The notes beneath the pieces are model-generated. The model had not been told where the DNA came from and ran no database searches. It saw only the letters and a program-made list of their open reading frames with translations. Shown in pieces: positions 1-7,076 of a stretch of 64,000 bases of DNA. Origin of the DNA: Calditrichota bacterium (GTDB taxonomy: Bacteria > Calditrichota > Calditrichia > Calditrichales > Calditrichaceae); assembly GCA_003854985.1 (NCBI GenBank), contig RQOG01000006.1, positions 205,827 to 269,826 of the forward strand. The letters run 5' to 3'. The position numbers were made by a program, and so were the translations under genes. Position 1 is the first letter of the stretch. Every line of letters starts with the position of its first letter.

Positions 1-138
1 GGTTCCGGCCCTATTCAGGGATTTGCGTTAACTCTGATGATCGGTATTGTGGCCAGTATGTTTACGGCAATCTTTGTTTCCAGGGTAATTTTTGATTTTA
101 CTCTGGAGAAAAAATGGATGAAGAAACTGAGCATCTGA
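1..138 (+). CDS. secD: Protein translocase subunit SecD, C-terminal end (partial)
   Basis: The frame is open from the first base and ends in TGA at 136-138, giving the last 45 residues of SecD. It begins inside the final conserved loop (GPIQGFALTL) and runs through the last membrane helix (GIVASMFTAIFVSRVIFD) into a short basic tail. This is the canonical SecD C-terminus, and secF follows 32 bases later, as in most bacteria. SecD and SecF form an inner-membrane, proton-driven accessory to SecYEG that helps pull exported proteins across the membrane. The rest of the gene lies outside the window. Confidence 0.93.
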   Translation, partial: GSGPIQGFALTLMIGIVASMFTAIFVSRVIFDFTLEKKWMKKLSI

Positions 139-170
139 TCGAAACGGAAGCGAGAGGAGAAATATAAAAA

Positions 171-1064
171 ATGCAGATATTCACAGATACAAACTTTCAA
201 TTTATAAAGGTAAGAAAGACCGGTTATATGATAAGCGGCGCCTTGATCGTGTTATCAATCATTTCACTGATACTGCACGGAGGCCCGAAATACAATATCG
301 ATTTTACCGGAGGCACGCTGGTGCATTTAAAATTTGAACAACCGGTAAAAATTGAGGAATTGCGTAAGGCCCTGAGCACTCACGGCTATGGCGAAGCGGA
401 AATAAAGCATTTTGGCAGCGAAGATGAAGTAGCCATTCGTGCAGGCCTTCAACGGACAGCAGAAGAACTGTCAACAAAAATGGAAGAAGTCATTCGCGAA
501 GCCATACCTGATAATAAATTTGAAGTGCAGCGTGTGGAAAAAGTGGGACCTAAAATCGGCCAGGAACTGGTTTTTGATACCTTAAAAGCAATCGGCTGGG
601 CCATGCTGCTGATTCTGCTATATATCATGTGGCGGTTTGAATTTAAATTTTCGGTCGGTGCGGTGGCGGCTCTTGCGCATGATATCATTATCACGCTTGG
701 CGTTTTTTCCATTTTCGATATAGAAATTTCTTCACCGATTATTGCGGCCATATTGACGATTGTGGGATATTCTTTAAATGACACCATTGTTGTTTATGAC
801 CGCATCCGGGAAAATTTAAAGACTACCAAAAGAAACCTTGATCAGCTTGCCGAAACGGTAAACTTTAGTATCAATGAGACGTTAAGCCGCACCATTATTA
901 CTTCTGGAACTACTCTACTGGTGGTTATAGTGCTCTACTTTTTCGGCGGTGAAGTGCTGCGTTCTTTTGCCCTGGCTTTAATCGTAGGTATAGTGATTGG
1001 TACATATTCTTCCATATTTGTGGCCAGCCCGATTGTAGTGGACTGGAATACAAAGAAAGCATAA
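171..1064 (+). CDS. secF: Protein translocase subunit SecF
   Basis: A 297-residue protein of normal SecF length. One membrane helix lies near residues 18-36, followed by the SecD/SecF signature DFTGGT at about 44-49, a periplasmic domain to about 130, and five membrane helices to the C-terminus. The conserved transmembrane stretch TIVGYSLNDTIVVYDRIREN is present, including the Asp residues linked to proton coupling in this RND-like family. It works with SecD in late steps of Sec export. The ATG follows an AGAGGAG-like ribosome site. The STAS gene begins 20 bases downstream, so secD-secF-STAS is probably one transcript. Confidence 0.96.
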   Translation: MQIFTDTNFQFIKVRKTGYMISGALIVLSIISLILHGGPKYNIDFTGGTLVHLKFEQPVKIEELRKALSTHGYGEAEIKHFGSEDEVAIRAGLQRTAEELSTKMEEVIREAIPDNKFEVQRVEKVGPKIGQELVFDTLKAIGWAMLLILLYIMWRFEFKFSVGAVAALAHDIIITLGVFSIFDIEISSPIIAAILTIVGYSLNDTIVVYDRIRENLKTTKRNLDQLAETVNFSINETLSRTIITSGTTLLVVIVLYFFGGEVLRSFALALIVGIVIGTYSSIFVASPIVVDWNTKKA

Positions 1065-1083
1065 ATAAAAAAAGGATAGAATT

Positions 1084-1422
1084 ATGGATGTTCGGGTTAC
1101 AGAAGAAAAAGGCATAGTCATCATCAGTCTGGCCGGTAAAATAATGGGCGGACCGGAAGCCGGGCAAATTAATGACAGCATTAATTCCCTGATTGAAAAA
1201 GGAAAGACAAAGATCATTATCGACCTTGAAAAGGTTGATTTAATGAACAGTTCCGGATTAGGCATTTTGATCGGGGCTGTGACCACATTAAAAAATAACA
1301 ATGGAAAACTATGTCTTATCAATACTTCTGACCGGATCAGGAATCTTTTAAGGATTACCAAGCTTGAACGGGTATTTGAAATTAAACCCGATCTGGAAGC
1401 CGCCTTAAGTATCATGCAATAA
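1084..1422 (+). CDS. STAS-domain anti-sigma factor antagonist (SpoIIAA-like)
   Basis: A 112-residue single-domain protein with the STAS fold. The core runs from an N-terminal strand (GIVIISLAGKI) through IIIDLEKVDLMNSSGLGIL to a C-terminal helix. In SpoIIAA/RsbV proteins the serine in the DSSGLG-type loop is phosphorylated by a partner kinase. Here the loop reads NSSGLG, so the phospho-acceptor serine is kept. Such proteins release sigma factors or other targets from an anti-sigma kinase. No kinase or sigma factor gene is adjacent, so the partner is unknown. It is co-directional with secDF and followed by a terminator. Confidence 0.88.
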   Translation: MDVRVTEEKGIVIISLAGKIMGGPEAGQINDSINSLIEKGKTKIIIDLEKVDLMNSSGLGILIGAVTTLKNNNGKLCLINTSDRIRNLLRITKLERVFEIKPDLEAALSIMQ

Positions 1423-1444
1423 AAAGGATGCAATTATAAGTATC

Positions 1445-1481
1445 GGGTGGCTGGTCTTTCGATTGACAAACCACCCTTTTT
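1445..1481 (+). terminator. Rho-independent terminator after the secDF-STAS unit
   Basis: GGGTGG at 1445-1450 pairs with CCACCC at 1471-1476 and is followed directly by a T run. It sits 22 bases after the STAS stop codon. The 3' arm and T run also form the spacer of a predicted promoter for the next gene. Confidence 0.7.
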
Positions 1482-1491
1482 ATTGTAGAAT
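1463..1491 (+). promoter_or_regulatory. Predicted sigma70-type promoter for the 1524 gene
   Basis: TTGACA at 1463-1468, a 17-base spacer and TAGAAT at 1486-1491. The hexamers match the housekeeping consensus closely. Transcription would begin near 1498, about 25 bases before the ATG at 1524. The site overlaps the upstream terminator. Confidence 0.5.
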
Positions 1492-1523
1492 ATTTCACTG
1501 AAATACAGTATTTATTATTCACT

Positions 1524-2414
1524 ATGAAAACAAAAAAACAAAATTATCTTTACAGTCTTTTAAATATTTTCCTGATTTTTTTTTTAATTAATCATACAAA
1601 AGCGGCTGATCATCAAAAATCTTTTCAGCCGGACATTCAGATTGTATTTATATCCAATTTAAACGGTGTAATTGAAAATTGTAACTGCGGTCATCCTCCG
1701 CTGGGCGGTTTAAATTATATTTCAACCATAATTGATTCCTTACGGCAACAGAATAAGGAACTGGTTTTTATCGATGGGGGGGACTTCTCGAATCCATATC
1801 CTTTTGCAGAGATAAATGAGGCCGTTCTTGAGATTTATAAAATTTTACAGCCGGATATAATCGCTTTGGGTGAACAGGAATTCATCGAAGGCAAAGAATA
1901 CTTTAATAAAATCATTTCCGCTTTTGGCAAAAAGATACTTGCGACCAATCTGACGGTTACGCGCGCAACTCTGAACGAAACCCTTAAACTCAAGTCTTTA
2001 AATGTACTTTCTTACATGGATGAGAGCACCTTAAGAGAAGTAAATGAGGACATGGGATGGCGTTTTAATAATACGGTGTTTGAAAAATTATATTCCGGAT
2101 TAAAGGATTCTGAAATTAATATTCTTGTCTATCACGGTACGTTAAAAAAACTGGAATTATTTCTAAAGAAATATGTTAAATTCAATTTGGTATTATTATC
2201 TCATGATTATAAAGAAGGCCTTATCTCTTTCAATTCGCCGGTCATTGTGGGCGGCGGCGCCGACGGCGAACATTTGATGGATATAAAAATAAATAAGAAT
2301 AATAAATCTGCGGACATTATGGTAGATATGATCCCTGTTTCAAAAAACCGCAAATCTGATCCCAGAGTGGAAAAAATTATAGCCTTATATCATGACCAGG
2401 TGAAAACTAAATAG
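1524..2414 (+). CDS. Secreted 5'-nucleotidase/UshA-like metallophosphoesterase-fold protein
   Basis: A 296-residue protein with an N-terminal signal-like segment: basic start, a hydrophobic helix near residues 10-25, then KAADH. The body resembles the N-terminal half of UshA-type metallophosphoesterases. It has NLNGVIENCNCG followed by PLGGLNYI, then FIDGGDF, then ALGEQEF where classical enzymes have a GNHE-type metal motif, and VYHGT and LLSHD further on. The CxCG-PLGGL arrangement marks a subfamily often found near cytochromes and exported proteins. Several canonical metal ligands are replaced, so hydrolase activity is doubtful. It has its own promoter, and its stop codon overlaps the ribosome site of the next gene. 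Confidence 0.6.
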   Translation: MKTKKQNYLYSLLNIFLIFFLINHTKAADHQKSFQPDIQIVFISNLNGVIENCNCGHPPLGGLNYISTIIDSLRQQNKELVFIDGGDFSNPYPFAEINEAVLEIYKILQPDIIALGEQEFIEGKEYFNKIISAFGKKILATNLTVTRATLNETLKLKSLNVLSYMDESTLREVNEDMGWRFNNTVFEKLYSGLKDSEINILVYHGTLKKLELFLKKYVKFNLVLLSHDYKEGLISFNSPVIVGGGADGEHLMDIKINKNNKSADIMVDMIPVSKNRKSDPRVEKIIALYHDQVKTK

Positions 2415-2425
2415 GAGAAAGCGCC

Positions 2426-3454
2426 ATAGAAAGCAGTGTTATTGTAAAAGAAGCTATTTCAAAATTAATGAACGGCAAAAACCTGAGCCGGGACGAAAGC
2501 CGGATTGTCATGAACGAGATCATGGAGGGCAGGGCAACGGACGCCCAGATATCCGCTTATCTGGTAGCCTTAAGGATGAAAGGCGAGACGACGGATGAAA
2601 TTGCCGGGTCCGCCGAAGCTTTGAAAAAAAACACGTCCCAGATAACCCTGAATCAGGAAAAGATTGTGGATATAAGCGGGACAGGCGGAGATAATTTAAA
2701 TACATTCAATATTTCAACTTCTGCGGCCATAACGGCGGCCGGCGCCGGGATTAAAGTAGCTAAACATGGAAAGCGTTCGATAACCACCAAATGCGGTAGC
2801 GCCGATATCCTTAAATTGCTGGGCGTTAAAATCGATCTTGGCGAGACGGCAATAAATAAATGTCTTGCGGAAATTGGCCTTGCTTTTATTTTTGCGCCTA
2901 AGTTTCAGTCAACCTGGCCTTACGTGGTTGGCCCCCGTCGGGAAATAGGTTCCCGCACTATCTTAAATTTACTTAGCACCATGATTCAGCCGGTACGAAT
3001 TAAAAGACAGGTTATCGGCGTATATGACCAGACGCTGATGGCCAAAGTTATCGATGCCCTGCGGGAATTAGGGGCGGAACATGTTATGGCCGTGCATGGC
3101 GAAGACGGGTTGGATGAAATAACCATCAGCGGAAAAACAAAGGTATTGGAACTTATTGAAAACGATATATATGAATATGAAATTAAACCGGAAGACTTTG
3201 GACTTTCCACCGCGCCTCTGTCGGCGATTCAGACGGAAAGCTGTGAAGAAAACGAGAAAATAATAGAAAATGTGCTTAATAACATTCCGGGTCCCGCTCT
3301 GAATATTGTGCTTTTGAATGCAGCCGCATTGATAAAGGTAGGCGGTATGGTGGAATCCATAAGCGAAGGAATTGAAAAAGCAAAAAAATCAATTGAAACG
3401 GGAGCGGCGCGGGAAATATTAAACAAGTTAATTAAAATGACCAATTCGTTTTAA
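2426..3454 (+). CDS. Anthranilate phosphoribosyltransferase-like protein (TrpD family), probable AUA start
   Basis: TrpD-family glycosyltransferase. Visible motifs are ISGTGGDNLNTFNIST (PRPP loop), KHGKRSITTKCGSADIL, and HGEDGLDE with the Asp-Glu metal pair. The first in-frame ATG (2468) would remove the first helix of the N-terminal domain. The 14 codons upstream of it read as a normal TrpD N-terminus (SVIVKEAISKL). They begin at ATA 2426, eight bases after AGGAG (2413-2417), which overlaps the previous stop. AUA is therefore the likely start, giving 342 residues. The usual anthranilate-site segments HPAM and GPLTNP are replaced by QSTW and STMIQP, so the acceptor may not be anthranilate. 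Chorismate mutase follows, but no other trp gene is nearby. Confidence 0.72.
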   Translation: MESSVIVKEAISKLMNGKNLSRDESRIVMNEIMEGRATDAQISAYLVALRMKGETTDEIAGSAEALKKNTSQITLNQEKIVDISGTGGDNLNTFNISTSAAITAAGAGIKVAKHGKRSITTKCGSADILKLLGVKIDLGETAINKCLAEIGLAFIFAPKFQSTWPYVVGPRREIGSRTILNLLSTMIQPVRIKRQVIGVYDQTLMAKVIDALRELGAEHVMAVHGEDGLDEITISGKTKVLELIENDIYEYEIKPEDFGLSTAPLSAIQTESCEENEKIIENVLNNIPGPALNIVLLNAAALIKVGGMVESISEGIEKAKKSIETGAAREILNKLIKMTNSF

Positions 3455-3491
3455 AGCCGGATTTTAAGCATAAACGTATAAGGGGCCTCGA

Positions 3492-3800
3492 TTGGATGAG
3501 AGGGAGAAAAAAATAATCGCCTACCGGCAAAAAATTGATGACATCGATGCAAAAATTGTTAAATTGCTGAACAGTCGCGCTAAATATGCTGATTCCATAG
3601 GACGGATTAAACGCAGCATGAATCTCCCGGTATATGTTCCGAGCAGAGAGGAAGATGTTATTGCCAATGTGCAGGCGCAGAATCCGGGGCCTTTAAGTGA
3701 TGAGGCTGTCCGCCGGCTTTATGAACGTATCATTGATGAATCACGGCGTCTCGAAAAAGAAAATTATGAGACGGGTAAAAGAGAAAAGCAAAAAAAATAA
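3492..3800 (+). CDS. Chorismate mutase, AroQ class
   Basis: A 102-residue all-helical protein of AroQ type, converting chorismate to prephenate for Phe/Tyr synthesis. Expected active-site residues are present: Arg in YRQKIDDID, Arg in LLNSRAKYA, Lys in GRIKR, and the acidic pair in SREEDVI. The start is TTG at 3492, six bases after AGGGG; no better ATG exists before the catalytic helix. It is a stand-alone enzyme rather than the usual fusion to prephenate dehydratase or DAHP synthase. It lies 37 bases after the TrpD-like gene and 3 bases before mltG, so it probably shares their transcript. The C-terminal 20 residues are a charged tail. Confidence 0.9.
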   Translation: MDEREKKIIAYRQKIDDIDAKIVKLLNSRAKYADSIGRIKRSMNLPVYVPSREEDVIANVQAQNPGPLSDEAVRRLYERIIDESRRLEKENYETGKREKQKK

Positions 3801-3803
3801 TTT

Positions 3804-4841
3804 ATGTCCGGTATTCAAAAAAGTATCTTAGTGGTAATTTTTTTATTGCCATTTTTAATCTGCGATATTATCAATTATTTTTCGATGCCGGAAACGGAAA
3901 CCATGCAAACACGGGAAACCATTCTGATTCCCAGAGGAGCCACTTTGCAGCAGATTGCCGATACATTGGCAGCTTATCAACTGATACGATATAGAAATGT
4001 TTTCATCTCCTGGACAATCGCTCTGCGATATGAGAATAAGCTTCAGGCCGGACTTTTTACCGTGCCGCATGGTTTGAATTATGTACAGCTCATCTATTAT
4101 CTTTCCAAACCGGTTCCGGAAGAGCTGAAAGTAACGCTGATCGAAGGCTGGGATATCAATGAATTTGCTTATAAGTTGGAACGAAAACTCGATATTAATG
4201 CGGCCCGGTTTATTGAATTGTGCCGGGATACCGCTTTTATTCGCGAATTAGGACTGGAAACGAATTCATTAATCGGCTATCTTCTGCCCGAGACATATTC
4301 TTTTTACTGGGGTATGAAAGAAAAAGAGTTGATAAAATTTCTGGTTGGCAGAACGCTAAAAATATTTGATGATGACAGCGTAAAAAGGCAACTGGCGCAA
4401 ATGAAAATGACTATTCATCAAACGCTGACATTGGCTTCCATAGTGGAAGGGGAGGCTATTCTGGATGAGGAAAGGCCTGTCATTGCTTCGGTTTATTATA
4501 ATCGTCTGGCGATAGGAATGAGATTGCAGGCGGATCCTACGATTCAGTTTATCATAGATGGTCCTCCGCGCAGATTGTTAACCAGAGATCTGGCTGTTGA
4601 TTCTCCATATAATACCTATTTATATTCCGGATTGCCGCCTGGTCCGATTAATAATCCGGGCAAAGAATCCATATTAGCGTCAATATATCCGGCTCAGACA
4701 AAATATCTGTATTTTGTGGCGGATGGAAATGGCGGACATATATTCAGCAGAACCAATGCGGAACATGCCCGGGCCAAAGCCGAATTCGATAAAATCCGAA
4801 GAAAGGTACGACTGCAGAAAAAACTGGAGAGCCAAAACTGA
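3804..4841 (+). CDS. mltG: Endolytic murein transglycosylase MltG
   Basis: A 345-residue YceG/MltG-family protein. One N-terminal membrane helix (SILVVIFLLPFLICDI) anchors it in the inner membrane. A LysM-like region follows (IPRGATLQQIADTL), then the catalytic domain with LASIVEGEA, whose Glu corresponds to the catalytic residue of MltG. Conserved segments QADPTIQF, SPYNTYLYSGLPPGPINNPG and YFVADGNGGHIFS complete the signature. MltG cleaves nascent glycan strands and helps set their length. Its TGA overlaps the ATG of the next gene (TGATG), which implies translational coupling with pcrA. Confidence 0.95.
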   Translation: MSGIQKSILVVIFLLPFLICDIINYFSMPETETMQTRETILIPRGATLQQIADTLAAYQLIRYRNVFISWTIALRYENKLQAGLFTVPHGLNYVQLIYYLSKPVPEELKVTLIEGWDINEFAYKLERKLDINAARFIELCRDTAFIRELGLETNSLIGYLLPETYSFYWGMKEKELIKFLVGRTLKIFDDDSVKRQLAQMKMTIHQTLTLASIVEGEAILDEERPVIASVYYNRLAIGMRLQADPTIQFIIDGPPRRLLTRDLAVDSPYNTYLYSGLPPGPINNPGKESILASIYPAQTKYLYFVADGNGGHIFSRTNAEHARAKAEFDKIRRKVRLQKKLESQN

Positions 4842-7060
4842 TGAAATCGATTCTTGAAAATCTGAATGAAGTGCAACGGGAAGCTGTTCAGCAAACTGAA
4901 GGGCCTGTATTGATTTTGGCCGGCGCAGGCAGCGGGAAAACAAGAACGCTCAGCTACCGCGTCGCTTATTTGATGGATAGTAATAAAGTTGATCCTGCCC
5001 ATATTTTAGCGGTTACTTTTACCAATAAAGCGGCGCGTGAAATGCGAAACAGAATTGAAGCTTTGGTCGGGAACAGATTGTCCGCTTTATGGATTGGTAC
5101 GTTTCATAGCATCTGCGCCAGAATTTTACGGATTGAATCCGAACATTTGGGTTATTCTAAAAACTTTACGATTTATGATGTTGACGAACAGGTGAGGGCG
5201 CTCAAAAAGATCATTGGCTTACTCAGCATTCCCCAGCAGCTCTATTCTCCGAAAATGATCCAGAATCGTCTTTCCAGGATAAAAAATCAGTTTCTTTATC
5301 CCGAGGATCGGGAACAGGGCAAACCCGCCGATGAACTGGATATATATATGCCCGATATTTACAGACGCTATCAGAACTATATCATAGAAAACAATGCGCT
5401 GGATTTTGACGATCTGCTTATGAAGCCTATCGAATTATTTGAGCGTTTTCCTGAAATCCGAAAAAAGTATGCCAATAAATTTAAATATGTTCTGGTCGAT
5501 GAGTATCAGGACACCAATCATGCCCAGTATCTGTTCATCAAAAAGCTTGTATCCGGGCATCATAATATTTGTGTAGTGGGGGATGAGGATCAGTCTATCT
5601 ACGGCTGGCGGGGAGCGGATATAAACAATATTCTTAATTTCAGCCGCGATTTTCCCGATGCCAAAATATTCAAAATGGAAGAAAATTATCGTTCGAATGG
5701 TAAAATACTTGCTGCAGCCAATGCGGTAGTGGAAAATAATAAAGCCCGTATCGGCAAAAAACTATGGACGAATAAGCCTGCAGGCGATAAAGTCAGCCTG
5801 TTCTGCGCCGTCGATGACAGGGAAGAAACAAAACATATCGTGGATATTATTCACGATCAGATGTTCACCCACAAACGCAGTTTTAAAGATATGGCCGTCC
5901 TTTACCGCACAAATGCCCAAAGCAGAATTTTTGAAGATGCTTTACGGAAAAATGCCATTAATTATACGATTGTCGGCGGCGTAAAATTTTTCGAACGAAA
6001 GGAAATAAAAGATCTGCTGGCCTATCTGAAACTGATTGTTAATCCCCATGACAGCGTTTCTCTCAAACGGATTGTAAATTTTCCTTTGCGGGGTATCGGA
6101 GAAATTACCGTTAACAAAATCGAGAAATTTGCTGAAATAGAAAATATTATCCTTTTCGAAGCTATGGGCCGGGTTGATGAAATTGCCGCGATTTCTCCGG
6201 CAATGGGCGCCCGTGTTGTGGAGTTTTATAAGCTCATTAAAAGCTTTATCGGTTTAAGTTCCGAAATGTCGCCCGTGGAATTAGTTTCCACTCTGGCATC
6301 GGAAACCGGCATTTTAAATCATTATAAAACCGAATATGATCAATATGAAAGTGAAAGCCGGGTAAGCAATATCAGGGAACTTTTCAGAAGCGTGGAAGAG
6401 TTTACAGAGGAAAAAAATAAAGACGGTAAACCGGCCACGATTTCGGATTATCTGGAAGAAGTGAGCCTGCTGACCGATGTGGATACCTGGAATTCCAATA
6501 ATAACGCCGTAACGTTAATGACCCTGCACTCGGCAAAAGGGCTGGAATTTCCGGTGGTATGCATTACTGGAATGGAAATGGGCGTTCTGCCGCTGCAGAG
6601 GAATACGGCGGATATGGAAGAACTTGAAGAGGAGAGAAGACTTTTGTATGTGGGAATGACACGAGCCCAGGAAAAGCTGTACCTCAGTTATGCAAAGACC
6701 CGTAAGAAATTTAACAATGTGGTCGACTCTGTGGCGTCATTATTTATCGATGAAATACCGGTTGATTTGATTGAATCCGGAACCGAAGCATTAAGCCAGC
6801 GGGAGACAATTAAAAAGAATCGTTCATCGGCCCGCAGAAAAAAAATTCAGTCCTACTTTCAGGCAGGGCAATCCTCTCAGGAAGCAGATTCCGAGTTTAA
6901 GATCGGACAACCGGTTTATCATGCCACGTTTGGAAAAGGTAAAATCAAATGCCTTGAGGGATCGGGCGACAAAATGAAAATTACCGTATTTTTCACGGAT
7001 GAAAATATTGAGAAGAAATTAATTAAAAAATATGCTAATCTAACGCCAATTGAATCGTGA
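4841..7060 (+). CDS. pcrA: ATP-dependent DNA helicase PcrA/UvrD (SF1A)
   Basis: A 739-residue UvrD/PcrA helicase of usual length. Motifs in order: Q motif LNEVQREAV, Walker A AGAGSGKT near 28, TNKAAREM, VDEYQDTN near 222, GDEDQSIYGWRGAD, the YRTNAQSR region, LMTLHSAKGLEF near 560 and YVGMTRAQEKL. The C-terminus carries a small Tudor-like domain (FKIGQPVYHATFGKGKIKCLEG), as in PcrA, which can bind RNA polymerase. It acts in nucleotide excision repair, replication restart and removal of recombinase filaments. The start overlaps the mltG stop. Confidence 0.97.
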   Translation: MKSILENLNEVQREAVQQTEGPVLILAGAGSGKTRTLSYRVAYLMDSNKVDPAHILAVTFTNKAAREMRNRIEALVGNRLSALWIGTFHSICARILRIESEHLGYSKNFTIYDVDEQVRALKKIIGLLSIPQQLYSPKMIQNRLSRIKNQFLYPEDREQGKPADELDIYMPDIYRRYQNYIIENNALDFDDLLMKPIELFERFPEIRKKYANKFKYVLVDEYQDTNHAQYLFIKKLVSGHHNICVVGDEDQSIYGWRGADINNILNFSRDFPDAKIFKMEENYRSNGKILAAANAVVENNKARIGKKLWTNKPAGDKVSLFCAVDDREETKHIVDIIHDQMFTHKRSFKDMAVLYRTNAQSRIFEDALRKNAINYTIVGGVKFFERKEIKDLLAYLKLIVNPHDSVSLKRIVNFPLRGIGEITVNKIEKFAEIENIILFEAMGRVDEIAAISPAMGARVVEFYKLIKSFIGLSSEMSPVELVSTLASETGILNHYKTEYDQYESESRVSNIRELFRSVEEFTEEKNKDGKPATISDYLEEVSLLTDVDTWNSNNNAVTLMTLHSAKGLEFPVVCITGMEMGVLPLQRNTADMEELEEERRLLYVGMTRAQEKLYLSYAKTRKKFNNVVDSVASLFIDEIPVDLIESGTEALSQRETIKKNRSSARRKKIQSYFQAGQSSQEADSEFKIGQPVYHATFGKGKIKCLEGSGDKMKITVFFTDENIEKKLIKKYANLTPIES

Positions 7061-7076
7061 ATACAGGTAAATAATC

